A stretch of 64,000 bases of DNA from Misgurnus anguillicaudatus (GCF_027580225.2 NC_073358.2:50143501-50207500), one strand, 5' to 3'; positions 1-60,034 are shown, counted from the stretch's first letter. Notes: generated by a model not told the origin, from the letters alone. Numbers and translations: made by a program.

Positions 1-72
1 AGCTGCAGTTGAACTTGCGTCTTTTTAAAGACAGCTGTTCACTGCTCACGGGCGTTAAGCGTCTTTTTAAAG

Positions 73-567
73 ATGTCTTTTCGTCCGTGTTCGACTCCTG
101 GATGCGGCAAGTACATGGGTCCTCGCGATGGACACGATCGTTGTCTCTCATGTCTGGGTCTCCAGCATGCTGAGGCGGCTTTCATGGGAGGGACATGCTC
201 CGCTTGCGAGAGCCTGACTCTTGCGGATCTGCGGGGTCGTGTGGCGTTTCTCCGGGAACGCCGCCCTCCGTTGCTGATCACCGCCAAGAAGGCGGCTGTG
301 AAGCTACGGAGAGACGACCTCCGCCTCACGGTGCTGAACCGGCAAGCTGGTTCGTCCAGCGGCTCTCAGCCACCGGATCCGCAACCATCTGAGGTTCCGA
401 TGGAGACGGAGAGCGCGCGTTCTGCGTCGCTTTCTGCATCCGTTGGACCTCCCGAGGATTCCCTGTCTGTCGTAACATCGGAGGGGGGCCGTCATTTTCG
501 GACGTTGTTCCGGATCCTCTCCCTCCTTCGGGAAGGGTTGCGCTTCCTGATCTCGACCCGGAGATGA
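73..567 (+). pseudogene. DIRS ORF1 (gag-like), N-terminal part before frameshift
   Basis: The 164-codon frame opens with a cysteine-rich segment: CSTPGCG, then CLSCLG and CSACE. This fits the zinc-knuckle-like start of fish DIRS ORF1 proteins. After about residue 130 the frame becomes low-complexity and stops at 567. The next gag block begins four bases before that stop in another frame. The reading VALPDLDPEM is continuous just upstream of 564 in the downstream frame, so the frame change lies between about 480 and 545. A G run at 481-487 is the likeliest indel site. A genuine overlapping two-ORF arrangement is less likely. Confidence 0.65.
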
Positions 568-1517
568 CGGCTATGCTCGCTCGGGCTGCGGAGACGGTCG
601 GGTTGGAGTGGAGAGCTCCTCCCCCTCCCGTACCGTCCCGCCTAGACGATTGGTACTTTGGGGCTGCACGGGCTTCACAGTCTTCCCCACCGGTACCTTT
701 CTTTCCCGAGGTGCATGATGAGCTGACTCGGACGTGGAAAACCCCGTTTTCCTCCCGGAACCGTCCGTATCAGCCATCACCCCTCACCTCCCTCGATGGG
801 GGGGCCGCTAAAGGGTATGCCGGTATCCCGACAGTGGAGCGTTCGGTAGCGATGCAGTTGTGTCCTGCCGGCGTCTCCTACTGGAAGGACCGTCCTGCCC
901 TTCCCTCACGGGCCTGCAGGCATTCGTCAGCTCTGACGGAGTCTGCATACCAGGCCTGTGGGGAGGCGGCCTCAGCCATACATGCCATGGCTTTGTTGCA
1001 GGTTTATCAGGCTAAGGCTCTGAAGGATCTGCACGAGGGAGGTCACGATTCGGCGGTCTTTAAAGACCTGCGTGCGGCTACGGATCTGGCGCTACGTGCG
1101 ACCAAGACCACCGCACAAGCCGTCGGTCGTGCTATGTCCACCCTGGTGGTCCAGGAGCGCCACCTCTGGCTGTGCCTTGCGGACATGCGGGATGCCGACA
1201 AAACCCGGCTTCTAAACGCCCCGGTGTCCCAGGCCGGCCTGTTCGGCGAGGCGGTGGAAGACTTTGCACAACAGGTCTCCGCCACCCAGAAGCAGACTGA
1301 GGCTCTGGCTAACATCATGCCGCGTCGGAAGAGACCAGCACCTGCCCCGTCGACGTCGGCACCTCAGTCTGCCCCTCGCCGAGGGCGTCCTGCAGCGGCG
1401 GCCGCCTCCGTTCCTCATCGGGGCCGTCCAAGAAAGCGAGGAACCGGCCGTCAGCAGCCCGCCCCGCCCGCTCAGCCCGCTAAGCCTGGTGGAAAGCGAA
1501 AATCTAAGCGGCCCTGA
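564..1517 (+). CDS. DIRS ORF1 (gag-like), C-terminal part
   Basis: A 317-codon frame with a structured central region (residues about 20-225, including a FFPEVHDEL block) and a highly basic Pro/Ala/Arg-rich tail ending KRKSKRP. The tail is suited to nucleic-acid binding. It overlaps the end of the N-terminal gag block by four bases in another frame, and the two were probably one protein of about 480 residues. Presumed role: particle formation and RNA packaging for the retrotransposon. No enzyme motif is visible. The first Met is only the first available one, because the frame stays open upstream of it. Confidence 0.7.
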   Translation: MTAMLARAAETVGLEWRAPPPPVPSRLDDWYFGAARASQSSPPVPFFPEVHDELTRTWKTPFSSRNRPYQPSPLTSLDGGAAKGYAGIPTVERSVAMQLCPAGVSYWKDRPALPSRACRHSSALTESAYQACGEAASAIHAMALLQVYQAKALKDLHEGGHDSAVFKDLRAATDLALRATKTTAQAVGRAMSTLVVQERHLWLCLADMRDADKTRLLNAPVSQAGLFGEAVEDFAQQVSATQKQTEALANIMPRRKRPAPAPSTSAPQSAPRRGRPAAAAASVPHRGRPRKRGTGRQQPAPPAQPAKPGGKRKSKRP

Positions 1518-1597
1518 GATGGGCGACCTGGAGGTGGAGGGGATCGCTCTTCGGGAGATGGTGAACGCACCACTCCCCCCCCCCGGAGGAGGACCGG

Positions 1598-3817
1598 GTG
1601 GGGAATCTTTGGTTTTCTTTAATTTCCGTTCCGCCGGCTTTTCAGCCGGCACCCACAAAACCACAAAAAGAGCGAATTCCTCTTCCTCCTCCAGGTCATC
1701 AGAGGCAGTCGGGTGTGACGGATGGGCTCATAACCCTACGTTCTCCCCCTCCTCTCTCGCCAACGGATGTGTTAAGCGCACCGAGATATCTTCATCAGAG
1801 TCTTCCCCGCGCAGCCATCCATCAGCGGAGTCAGGTGAGTGCTCATTCTCACAATACACATGTCAACGCTGCCCAAGAGAGCGCGTCATCGAGCACCGCC
1901 GTTCCGCTCGCCGTGGGTACTACGATTGTGCCGTTAATTCCCCTCGCCCGGTATCTGGAAGCTTGGCAGCAACTTCCCAATCCGTTGCGCTGGCTTTTAC
2001 GCACGATCCGTCTTGGCTATGCGATACAATTCGCCCGGCGACCTCCCAAATTTACAGGCATCCGTTTCACTATAGTGAAACCCGCCGATGCGCACGTACT
2101 ACGTGCAGAGATTGCTGTCTTATTGGCGAAAGACGCGATTCAGCCGGTTCCTCCAGCCGAGATGAGGTCAGGGTTTTACAGCCCTTACTTTATTGTACCC
2201 AAGAAAAGCGGCGGGTTGCGACCGATCCTGGATCTGCGCGTTCTGAATCGAGCACTTCACAAGATGCCGTTCAAAATGCTTACGCAGAAAACCATATTTC
2301 AATGCATTCGCCCACAGGATTGGTTTGCAGCCATCGACCTGAAGGACGCGTACTTTCATGTCTCAATCCTTCCCCGGCACAGGCCGTTTCTCCGCTTTGC
2401 GTTCGAGGGAAAAGCATATCAGTACAAAGTCTTACCGTTCGGGCTCTCTCTCTCTCCCCGCGTCTTCACAAAAGTGGCAGAGGGCGCTTTAAAACCTCTC
2501 AGAGAGAGCGGTGTTCGCATCTTGGCATATCTCGACGATTGGCTCATTATAGCACAGTCGCGTCAAATGCTTTGCACTCATCTAGATCGGGTGCTCAAAC
2601 ACCTCGCCCGTCTCGGTCTTCAGGTCAACCGAGAGAAGAACAAACTGTGCCCGACACAGAAGATCTCTTTTCTCGGCATGGAATTGGATTCGGTCAATCT
2701 TACAGCACGCCTCACGGAGGCGCGCGTTCAGTCGATTCTGGCTTGCTTGAATACGTTTTCGGGCAAGGCTGCGGTCCCTCTGAAACAATTTCAGAAATTA
2801 CTGGGGCATATGGCTGCAGCCGCGGCTGTAACACCGCTCGGTTTGCTGCATATGAGACCGCTTCAGCATTGGCTTCACGATCGAGTCCCGAGGAGAGCGT
2901 GGCTAACCGGCTTTCACCGTGTCACGATCACACCGAAATGCCGTCTCACTTTCACCCCGTGGTCAGACCCAGCGTTTCTCAGGGCGGGGGTGCCACTGAG
3001 ACAGGTCTCCAGACATGCAATAGTATGCACAGATGCCTCCAACACGGGGTGGGGAGCCACGTATGGCGAGCTTGCAGCTTCAGGAGTATGGACATCACCC
3101 CAGCTGCATTGGCACATAAATTGCCGAGAACTGTGGGCTGTATATCTTGCGCTCGTCCGCTTCAGCAGCGAGTTGAGAGGCAAAGATGTATTAGTTCGCA
3201 CAGACAACATTGCGACTGTTGCGTATATCAATCGCCAAGGCGGAGTGCGCTCTCGTCACATGTCGCATCTCGCCCGCCATCTCCTCTTTTGGAGTCAGAA
3301 GAATCTGAGGTCTCTTCGTGCCATTCACATCCCGGGGTCGCTCAACGCAGCGGCAGATGCGCTTTCCCGAGCAGCGCGCCCCGGCGAATGGCGACTCCAC
3401 CCTCAATCGGTCCAGCTGATTTGGAGACGTTTCGGCAGAGCGCAGATAGATCTGTTTGCATCTCCAGAAACAACCCACTGTCGCCTATTTTATTCACTGA
3501 ACGAGGGATCACTCGGCGTGGATGCATTGGCGCACAGCTGGCCGAGAGGTCTTCGCAAATACGCATTTCCCCCAGTGCGCCTCATTGCACAGACATTGTG
3601 CAAAGTCAGGGAGGACGAGGAGAAAATTCTTTTAGTTGCTCCATATTGGGCCACCAGGAGTTGGTTTCCAGAGCTCACTCTCCTCGCGACAGCCCCTCCC
3701 TGGAGGATTCCCCTGAGGAGGGACCTTCTGTCTCAAGAAGGGGGCACATTATGGCACCCCCGTCCCGATCTGTGGAACCTCCATGTGTGGTCTCTGGACG
3801 GGGCGCGGAGGTTGTAG
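1598..3817 (+). CDS. DIRS reverse transcriptase / RNase H polyprotein
   Basis: A 739-codon ORF. The reverse transcriptase spans about residues 180-370, with DLKDAYFHV near 247 and the catalytic YLDD at 311-314. RNase H follows, with the first acidic site in CTDASNTGWG (about 476), then RELWAVYLAL, a VRTDN segment, and HIPGSLNAAADALSR. A C-terminal region from IDLFASPE to the stop is typical of fish DIRS RT ORFs; in other DIRS copies this zone is described as methyltransferase-like, but I see no clear Dam motif here. The ORF is undamaged. It overlaps the recombinase start (3751) in another frame, as is usual for DIRS. Confidence 0.9.
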   Translation: MGNLWFSLISVPPAFQPAPTKPQKERIPLPPPGHQRQSGVTDGLITLRSPPPLSPTDVLSAPRYLHQSLPRAAIHQRSQVSAHSHNTHVNAAQESASSSTAVPLAVGTTIVPLIPLARYLEAWQQLPNPLRWLLRTIRLGYAIQFARRPPKFTGIRFTIVKPADAHVLRAEIAVLLAKDAIQPVPPAEMRSGFYSPYFIVPKKSGGLRPILDLRVLNRALHKMPFKMLTQKTIFQCIRPQDWFAAIDLKDAYFHVSILPRHRPFLRFAFEGKAYQYKVLPFGLSLSPRVFTKVAEGALKPLRESGVRILAYLDDWLIIAQSRQMLCTHLDRVLKHLARLGLQVNREKNKLCPTQKISFLGMELDSVNLTARLTEARVQSILACLNTFSGKAAVPLKQFQKLLGHMAAAAAVTPLGLLHMRPLQHWLHDRVPRRAWLTGFHRVTITPKCRLTFTPWSDPAFLRAGVPLRQVSRHAIVCTDASNTGWGATYGELAASGVWTSPQLHWHINCRELWAVYLALVRFSSELRGKDVLVRTDNIATVAYINRQGGVRSRHMSHLARHLLFWSQKNLRSLRAIHIPGSLNAAADALSRAARPGEWRLHPQSVQLIWRRFGRAQIDLFASPETTHCRLFYSLNEGSLGVDALAHSWPRGLRKYAFPPVRLIAQTLCKVREDEEKILLVAPYWATRSWFPELTLLATAPPWRIPLRRDLLSQEGGTLWHPRPDLWNLHVWSLDGARRL

Positions 3818-4815
3818 GTGATTTACCCCCGGCGGTATCTAACACCATCGCTGCAGCGCGAGCACCGTCTACGAGACAGGCGTATACGCTGAAATGGAAC
3901 CTGTTTGTTGTTTGGTGTACTTCTCAACGAGAGGACCCCCGAGAATGCCCGATCAGTATTGTGCTTTCATATCTCCAGCACCGCTTGGAGAAGAGGCTGT
4001 CACCATCTACTATTAAAGTAGATATCGCGGCAATATCCGCGCATCACGCACCCATAGACGGTAGATCTGTGGGTCAGCACGATCTGGTCATTAGGTTTTT
4101 AAGAGGTGCACGGAGGCTCAATCCTTCGCGTCCTCCCTCTATTCCTCCTTGGGACCTGTCCATGGTGCTGAACGCTCTCAGGGACTGCCCGTTCGAGCCT
4201 CTGCAGACGGTGAGTGTCAAGTTTCTCACTATGAAAACTTTGATGCTCCTCGCACTGGCTTCTATTAAAAGGATAGGGGATCTTCATGCATTTTCGGTCA
4301 ACGATTCGTGCCTTCAGTTCGGGCCGGCTGAATCCAGCGTTACACTGAGACCCCGGCCGGGCTACGTGCCTAAAGTTCCCACCACTCCCTTTAGGGATCA
4401 AGTGGTGAACTTACAAGCTCTGCCTTTGGAAGAGGCAGACCCAGCTATGGCTTTGTTATGTCCTGTACGTGCACTACGTGTGTATGTGAATCGCACTCAA
4501 AGCTTTCGGACCTCAGAGCAGCTCTTTGTCTGTTACGGTGGTCAGCAGAAAGGGAGAGCTGTCACTAAACAGAGGATGTCTCACTGGATTGTAGACACAA
4601 TCGCCCTGGCTTATGAGAAACAGGGCATTCCTTGCCCTTTTGGTTTGAGAGCCCATTCAACCAGAAGTGTGGCTTCATCTTGGGCTTTGGCTCGTGGTTC
4701 CTCGCTTTCAGATATTTGTAGAGCTGCTGGCTGGGCGACACCTAATACGTTCACTAGATTCTACAGTGTTCGTGTTGAGCCGGTATCCTCTCGAGTTCTC
4801 TCGTCAGATCAGTGA
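3751..4815 (+). CDS. DIRS tyrosine recombinase (YR)
   Basis: The frame is open from 1264 to 4815. The homologous part begins only near 3780, so I take the ATG at 3751, giving 354 residues. The N-terminal core-binding part includes RQAYTLKWNLF. The catalytic residues of the family are present: Arg174 in IKRIGDL, His302 and Arg305 in AHSTR, and nucleophile Tyr338 in RFYSV. The enzyme would join circular cDNA to the genome by Tyr-DNA exchange. It starts inside the RT ORF in another frame, so translation probably depends on a downstream start or frameshifting. No inactivating change is seen. Confidence 0.85.
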   Translation: MAPPSRSVEPPCVVSGRGAEVVGDLPPAVSNTIAAARAPSTRQAYTLKWNLFVVWCTSQREDPRECPISIVLSYLQHRLEKRLSPSTIKVDIAAISAHHAPIDGRSVGQHDLVIRFLRGARRLNPSRPPSIPPWDLSMVLNALRDCPFEPLQTVSVKFLTMKTLMLLALASIKRIGDLHAFSVNDSCLQFGPAESSVTLRPRPGYVPKVPTTPFRDQVVNLQALPLEEADPAMALLCPVRALRVYVNRTQSFRTSEQLFVCYGGQQKGRAVTKQRMSHWIVDTIALAYEKQGIPCPFGLRAHSTRSVASSWALARGSSLSDICRAAGWATPNTFTRFYSVRVEPVSSRVLSSDQ

Positions 4816-5104
4816 GAACATCGAGGAACGGCTCCTGTGTCGGCTTGGAGCCTTTCTTTTTGGCTGCGCAGAAACCGCACCATTATGGAAGGCCATTAAG
4901 GCAAAAACGTTACAAAAAATGTTTTTTGTCTTTTTCCACCGCTTGGTGGCCGATGTTGCGGAGCATCGGCTGCCAGCCTCTCACTGGTTGTATTCTTGAC
5001 TATCTGGGTGAGGCTAGCGCCCACATTGCGCCCCCTAGTGGTTTCTTTGTGAGTATTCAGTGTGTTTCAGTACAATGACATCAGCATCAGGAGATGACTT
5101 TAAG

Positions 5105-5342
5105 GGGTGGTTTCCCGGACAGGGATTAGCTTAAGCCAAGACTAGGCCTTATTTAAATTAGGAAATATAACTATTTTTAACAAACATACCTTACTAAAAA
5201 CATTACTTGTGTGGATTTTGAGGCAAAACAAAGGGCACTGATGTATTTTAAGATATGTCACTGCAAGATGTTTTCAGTTTGGACAGCTCTTACATTTATT
5301 TTAGTCTAGGACTAATCTAATCCCTGTCCGGGAAACCGCCCC
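5105..5342. mobile_element. MITE with GGGG(T/C)GGTTTCCC inverted ends (family M1)
   Basis: Ends are inverted copies: GGGGTGGTTTCCCGGACAGG on the left and its near-complement ending GAAACCGCCCC on the right. The interior of about 190 bp has no ORF. A diverged inverted copy lies at about 40573-40803. A third copy, blown apart by other insertions, occupies about 41848-43756. The superfamily is not certain because I could not define the target duplication. Confidence 0.75.
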
Positions 5343-6271
5343 AATAAATACTAAATAAAATATTTTATGGATGTTGTCAATACTTAAATGTAAACCTATC
5401 TATGGTTAATCCTACCAGCTAAAATCAATATATTTACCATAATTATTTATTTTATTATTATTATTATTATATTAATAATATTAAACAAAAATACAGTTTA
5501 CAGTAAACCCTCATTCTGAGTTTACATGATTTAATGTCTGCATGCTCTTGCTCAAGAATTACAGTGGCTGTATCATTTCTATTGTAAACAACTGGACAAA
5601 TATTAAAGATTTAAATGCATTTGGCCATAAGTGTTTTCTCAATCTAAAACAAAAGTAAAAATAATGCCTCTGCAGGCATTTGGTATTACACAATATTAGT
5701 TTTTTATTATTGTATATTTGAATATTTTTGTTTAATACTTTATTAAAAATTATTAGTATCGCATCATACTTATATGTAATTTAGGTATATGTAATAAAGG
5801 TTATTGCTTAGTAAGGTCTAGTTTTATTATCGAAAAATATCAAATTACTTCATTATCAATTACCAAAATAATTGTTAGCGACATTTCTAGATTAGTGAAA
5901 CATTTAAAAAATATGTCATATTTCAGTTTTCCATTCATATATTTTATCATTCAAAATTTCTTAAAAAGTGTAAAAATCTTGTCTTGTCTCATTCTCATGG
6001 AGTAAGTGTAAGGAAATCCACTTTCAACTGTGTTTAACTTGATGACTGAAGGAATTCATGAAATTGATTAATTAAAGGCAATAAATTATCTTTTCGTGTT
6101 TAGACTTCACAAATTTATAAATGTAATCCAACAAGCCTTATTTCGGACATGGTGAATGTCTGTTTAAGAAGAGAACTTTGTCAAAAAAAGTTGATGATAA
6201 AAGAGCTGGGTACAGATTAATCTGACCATTTTCCAAAATTATGGTACTGTCATGTTCCCAGGGGATGTTGA

Positions 6272-6337
<66 letters not shown>

Positions 6338-6509
6338 ACATATTCTCAATCTTACTTTGTAAATAAATCTAATCCACTAAATTTGTCTGCTTTTGTTGTT
6401 TTTATGTGATTTATCTGCATCTTTCCATGTCATAGCAAATCAAATTTATTTTAGTTTAAACTGATGAGCTTGTCAAATTTGTCAAATATGGATATTTGTT
6501 TTTTGAAAG
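5343..6509. other. AT-rich sequence upstream of the lipoxygenase exons
   Basis: About 1.2 kb without a convincing ORF. It carries short TTA/ATT-rich stretches (about 5455-5480) and a GA microsatellite. It may contain the promoter or an untranslated exon of the lipoxygenase gene, but no TATA box or initiator could be assigned with confidence. Confidence 0.4.
6275..6334. repeat. (GA)n microsatellite
   Basis: About 60 bp of uninterrupted GA dinucleotides, roughly 170 bp upstream of the first candidate lipoxygenase exon. Confidence 0.98.
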
Positions 6510-55644
<49,135 letters not shown>

Positions 55645-55714
55645 GAAATACTTCTAGAAACATATTGTCAGGCCACTGGATGCTTGACATACAGCTGTAC
55701 TTGAAATATAGTAA

Positions 55715-55746
<32 letters not shown>

Positions 55747-56382
55747 GTTTATTTGAACATGTAATAAAAATACAAAAATATACATATATATATATAATAA
55801 AGTATTTATACTGTGTATACATGCATACAAAAAAAAATAATAATAAAATAAAAATAAAAAAGACAGATAAATAAGGACATGTACTTCTCAGCACTTTCAA
55901 CCAAAATTATTATAAATAATAAATAATACACAAAGCATTGTGCCTTTGGGAGGCAGTTTTCAGGAATTATCTTTATGTTTCTTGTTTCCCGAAAGTAACG
56001 GATATTATACTTTCTTTAAATTACAAGGCTGTTGAATGCTTTATTCTGATTATTTTTCTGTAAAATGCACACCTAACCTGTCAAATGTCTTAAAGTAACC
56101 ACCAGAAATGTGTTTGATAACCGTGGTATAAGAGGAATAATTGACTCCTTTGGATTATTTGAAAATAATACACACTCCTCTTCGCCTCGTGCCACATTAC
56201 CACCTTGGGTGTGCATTATTTAACAGCCTGTAGTCAATTATTCCTTACATTTATGTTATAATCAATTTATTATTGTCTTTTTATTCATTTCTGTATCCTT
56301 ATAAACTTGAATGATCATATGTCCATACTATGGTATTCATGGAATTAATTTGATTCATATACTCATTCACTAGTCTTCATTA
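55645..56382. other. Probable 3' UTR and downstream sequence
   Basis: Begins with the 3' UTR. It has an AAT trinucleotide run (about 55716-55745). AATAAA occurs several times nearby (for example about 55760 and 55842), so the poly(A) site cannot be chosen. A palindromic segment with CCGTGGTATAAGAGGAATAA at about 56121 resembles the one near 15030. Confidence 0.5.
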
Positions 56383-57553
56383 CTTATGGTCAGTGTTGGG
56401 CAAGTTACTTCCAAAGTGTAATACATTATATATTACAAATTACTGTCATTTGAAAGTAATTAGTTACATTACAATATTACTGTATCTGAACTGTAATGAG
56501 TTACACTACTTTTGCATTACTTTTGAGTTACTTTCATCAAAAGAACAGAAGTATGACTAAGCATTATAAAATGTTAAAATGTAGTTTGTTGCTCCTTATA
56601 AATCTAGAAGTTATGTGTTGGCCCTCGAGCTTTGAATAGGCAAAGTGAAGATTTATGGCAAAAAACAGTAACAATCACTGTTAGAATCAAAAACATAGAC
56701 AAATGATCTGGTAAAAGTCTGGTAAATTATGGTACACATACCAACACAATAGAGCTAGAGACCACTATAATGCAACCTATAGACTAATAACATGGCAAGA
56801 CACGCAACCTCTTTTCATTTCTATTCTTAAGTGATCACTTTTAATTCAGATTCACAGCACAAACCTGGCATGCACTGGATTGACACAACTTATCAAAAAG
56901 TGCTATTGGAGGATCAGGCCTCAAGGAATACAGCTCATTTCAGTACAATATAAGGATTACATGTAGGCTAACATATAATTGCTTAATAAAACACAGACAA
57001 ACAGAGGAACACTGCTTTTGCCAAACAATGAATATAGGATCCCATACAAAGGCTGGTAAAACTTTAAACAGTGATGTTTAAATGTATTAAACTATATTTA
57101 GATAACCATGTTTAAGTCTTCACTAATGTTATGTTGTAGTTTAGGTTGCTGTTTGTAATAAAACTGTAGATAGCATACAGGTAGGAATAGCCTAGCACTG
57201 TAATCATAGCAAAGCTTACCTTGTCATTGCTGGTGTGATATGGATTTTACTGGCAACATGTAAAAGTCTCTTTACTTCTGAGGTTCAAGCAGCACAGGAG
57301 ACCGATAGAAACTTTCTGTTGCTTTTACTTAGTGCTCTTATTCGCAAAATTTTGCGTGTGCGGCGCTACCGGACCTGATTGCGACCACTTTAGTCAATGC
57401 TTACGGCCGCGGACTTCCATATGTCTATATTTGACGCGCACCGCGTCCAAATCGCATTTCAAATCCAAAGTTAAAGTAAAAATTAACATGTTGCATACAG
57501 CACGTGGAAACAGACATACGCTGCGTCCCAAACCGCATACTTCCATACTATAG

Positions 57554-58846
57554 GGGAGAGCGGGGTAAGTTGTCACACGGGTAAGTTGTCACACTGTTAA
57601 TAACTCCAACACTAGAGGCTCTATCTCAAAAATCAAATAGCCACTTTATGTGACTTCTTCTTCTATAGTCAACTTCCTGTTCACATGTGGTCAAGATCAC
57701 TGTAATCTGAGGTTAGCACAATTTTCTTATTTTTCTGCTTAAAAAGTAAAAAAAAATCACTTTACATTTTATGCAATACAACTTTGTTAGGTGTGAATGT
57801 TTAAAATGATTATTTTGCACAAAATAGAGGAGACCGTAAAGTGTCTTTTGATACTTTAGCTAAAGTGATATGATGAGCTAAACTTGAGATTTAGACAACA
57901 TTAGCACACAAGTAAGTATGGGGCAAGTTGTCTCAATGACTTTGGGGCAAGTCGTCACATCTGACAACTTGCCCCTGTACAAACAAACACATCGAACATG
58001 CTCAGAAAACATGATATAGAAAAGAATAAGCCTCAATCTAGCAAAAAGATGTTTCAAAAGAAAGGGAAGCAGAAATCTGGACCTATGAAAAACAAGGCAG
58101 CTAAAAGAAGAAAAATCATGCAAGAGTCATCATCAGATGATGAAGAGTGCTTCTGCCTCGTCTGTGTAGAGCCATTTTCAAAGAGTCGTCCAAAGGAGAC
58201 CTGGGTAAAATGTGTAAAATGCAACAATTGGGCCCATGATGCTTGCACCTCAGGCCAGGCAATTTATGTGTGTCAGAATTGTGATTCTGGAGATGAGTCC
58301 TATTAGTCATACAGGGCATCTGTTTTGTTCAGAGGTTAAACATGTTAAGTTAAGCAAGTTATCTGCAGCGTTCCATTCAGTTATCTGGTTTTATGTGAAA
58401 GCCATAGAACATTTGAACCAAAGTTCAAAGTAAAGTGGTCTTGCCACTTAATTGAAATGTGCATTATTTGGATTGAAATAATTGTTTTTCCAGATTCTCC
58501 AGGCACGGATGTTTATATTTCCAGTTTGGTTTGAGTTTAAAAATTAAAATCAATATTCACAATTAAGTAGTTGTGTTCTTATTTTTAGATAATCTAGTGT
58601 GACAACTTACCCGCCCTAGTGTGACAACTTACCCTCCGATGGGGCAAATTGTCACAAGTGCACAGTCACTATTCAACAGTCTACAACTCTGTAATGAGAT
58701 AAGATATAAAGATGTTATGAATACAACATATGTGCCCAAGACTTCCTTCTTTCATTTGGTATGAGATTTATACCATTTTGATGTATGGTGCTCAGTAAAT
58801 GTTACACAGTGTGAAAAGTGTGACAACATACCCCGCTCTCCCCTAT
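57554..58846 (+). mobile_element. Pogo-like DNA transposon, internally deleted
   Basis: Ends GGGGAGAGCGGGGTAAGTTG and inverted ...ATACCCCGCTCTCCCC with TATA on each side, fitting a TA target. About nine copies of GGGGCAAGTTGTCACA-type motifs lie near both ends. It keeps a C-terminal zinc-finger ORF of a pogo-type transposase but has lost the DDE core and the N-terminal DNA-binding domain. Confidence 0.78.
57998..58306 (+). pseudogene. Pogo-type transposase C-terminal zinc finger
   Basis: 102 codons from an ATG. A Lys-rich half (residues 10-42) and an acidic ESSSDDEE are followed by a PHD-like finger: CLVC, then KCVKC, NWAHDAC, and a final CQNC before GDESY. Pogo-like transposases of animals often end in such a finger after an acidic stretch. 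It is intact as an ORF but detached from catalytic sequence. It could in principle make a small DNA-binding or dominant-negative protein; this is inference. Confidence 0.65.
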
Positions 58847-59173
58847 AGTAGGCTAAGAGTACGAGAAGTAGTGCTTTTCGCCCACTATATAGTATAGAAG
58901 TATCCGGTTTGGGACACAGCCATAACTATTACACGCAGCTTTTTCATGTGTGGATGCTGGTCGCGCGCATTGGTCAAAAATAAAAAAATTAAAATAACAC
59001 AGTCTAATTTAGAAATGCATTGTTGTAACACGCTCGTTACTCAGACTGTAACGAGTAAAATATTACAGAAATTTTATTAGTAATGCGTTATATTACTGCG
59101 TTACAGCAAAAACTAATATATTACTGTAATATATTATATTTTGTAATGCGTTACTCCCAACACTCCTTATGGT

Positions 59174-60030
59174 ATATGGTTTGTAGTCAGTTTTAGATTA
59201 TTATTTTACTTTGATTGAAATACATACCTGATAGTTGGATTGATATTTTGCATATGTTTTTGATTTTGATCATCTTGTGTTTTGCTGTTGCTGTGGTGGA
59301 AAGAATAATGTTCCAGCTTAATGTGGCATTAGCAGTCAATTATGCAAGGATATCTGTCTTTTTGCAACTTAAATAAAATTTTAATGTAAAACCTTTAAAA
59401 ATGTATTGATTTCACACTTGAAGTAGTAAAATGGGTACATTTATTTTTTACAAATGGTTAAACCAATAGTGTGTTTGTGACATTTGAACAACTCGTCTTA
59501 TCTTAAAACCGAAAGTAAACAGGTTTATCTCGCGGAAGGTTTACATTAATGAGCAAGTAAAAAAAAATCGTATTTAAAGTTCATTACCTTACTTATGAGG
59601 TAAATAAGCGGGGTAAAGTACAGGCAGTCGGTTGTTATCACGAATTAAGCCCCTTCAGTGTGATACAAGACCCTCAAGCTTTGCATCAGATCCTGATCAC
59701 ACTGTCGTGGCTTATTTTCTGCGATAACAACTCGCCTATACATTATCCCATATAAAAAAGATACATAAAAATTTTAAAATACAATAGAGGAAATATTTTT
59801 TATTATATATAAAAATATTTTAAAATATATTAAAATAACAAATGAGGAATAAAAAAGACAAATAAAACTGATGTCAGTGTGAATCAGAACAGTTTAATTC
59901 ACAACTAAACAGATTAATTTTTAATCTATATTTAAATGTGGCTACTGATTTTTGAGTTTGAGTCAGATCTTGTCAGCGGTTTTCTGTATGAACTGCAGTT
60001 GACTCATGCCCCTGGTTTCACAGACAATGC
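59174..60030. other. Intergenic, one imperfect hairpin
   Basis: About 59600-59745 has inverted GGCAGTCGGTTGTTATCACG / CTGCGATAACAACTCGCC arms, a small palindromic element related in layout to that at 11055. The rest is AT-rich. Confidence 0.5.
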
Positions 60031-60034
60031 TTAA

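Larger units (their letters stand above)
1..5090 (+). mobile_element. DIRS-like tyrosine-recombinase retrotransposon, left end cut by window
   Basis: Three coding blocks follow the DIRS order: gag-like, then reverse transcriptase/RNase H, then a tyrosine recombinase that replaces an integrase. DIRS elements integrate through the recombinase and lack LTRs and target duplications. The left terminal repeat lies outside the window. A direct repeat of GCGTCTTTTTAAAGA sits at about 17-31 and 58-73, just before the first ORF. The right boundary was not found; unique-looking sequence and a MITE begin near 5100. RT and recombinase are open over their full length, but gag is frame-broken, so this copy is probably young yet not fully competent. 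Confidence 0.88.
57523..58922. mobile_element. MITE with GCGTCCCAAACCGCATACTT ends, split by a pogo-like element
   Basis: The left arm (about 57523-57553) and right arm (about 58847-58922) are inverted: GCGTCCCAAACCGCATACTT against AAGTATCCGGTTTGGGACAC. The pogo-like element lies between the arms, at the ACTATAG centre. Confidence 0.82.
56391..59165. mobile_element. hAT element, duplication CTTATGGT
   Basis: Ends CAGTGTTGGGCAAGTTACTT and inverted ...GCGTTACTCCCAACACTC, with exact CTTATGGT at 56383-56390 and 59166-59173. Subterminal GTAAT/ATTAC motifs are dense. No hAT transposase; the interior holds two nested insertions. Confidence 0.92.

Noticed and set aside
1264..3750. First 829 codons of the recombinase frame as a separate protein
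   Set aside because: The translation is the out-of-frame shadow of gag and RT; no homology before about 3780.
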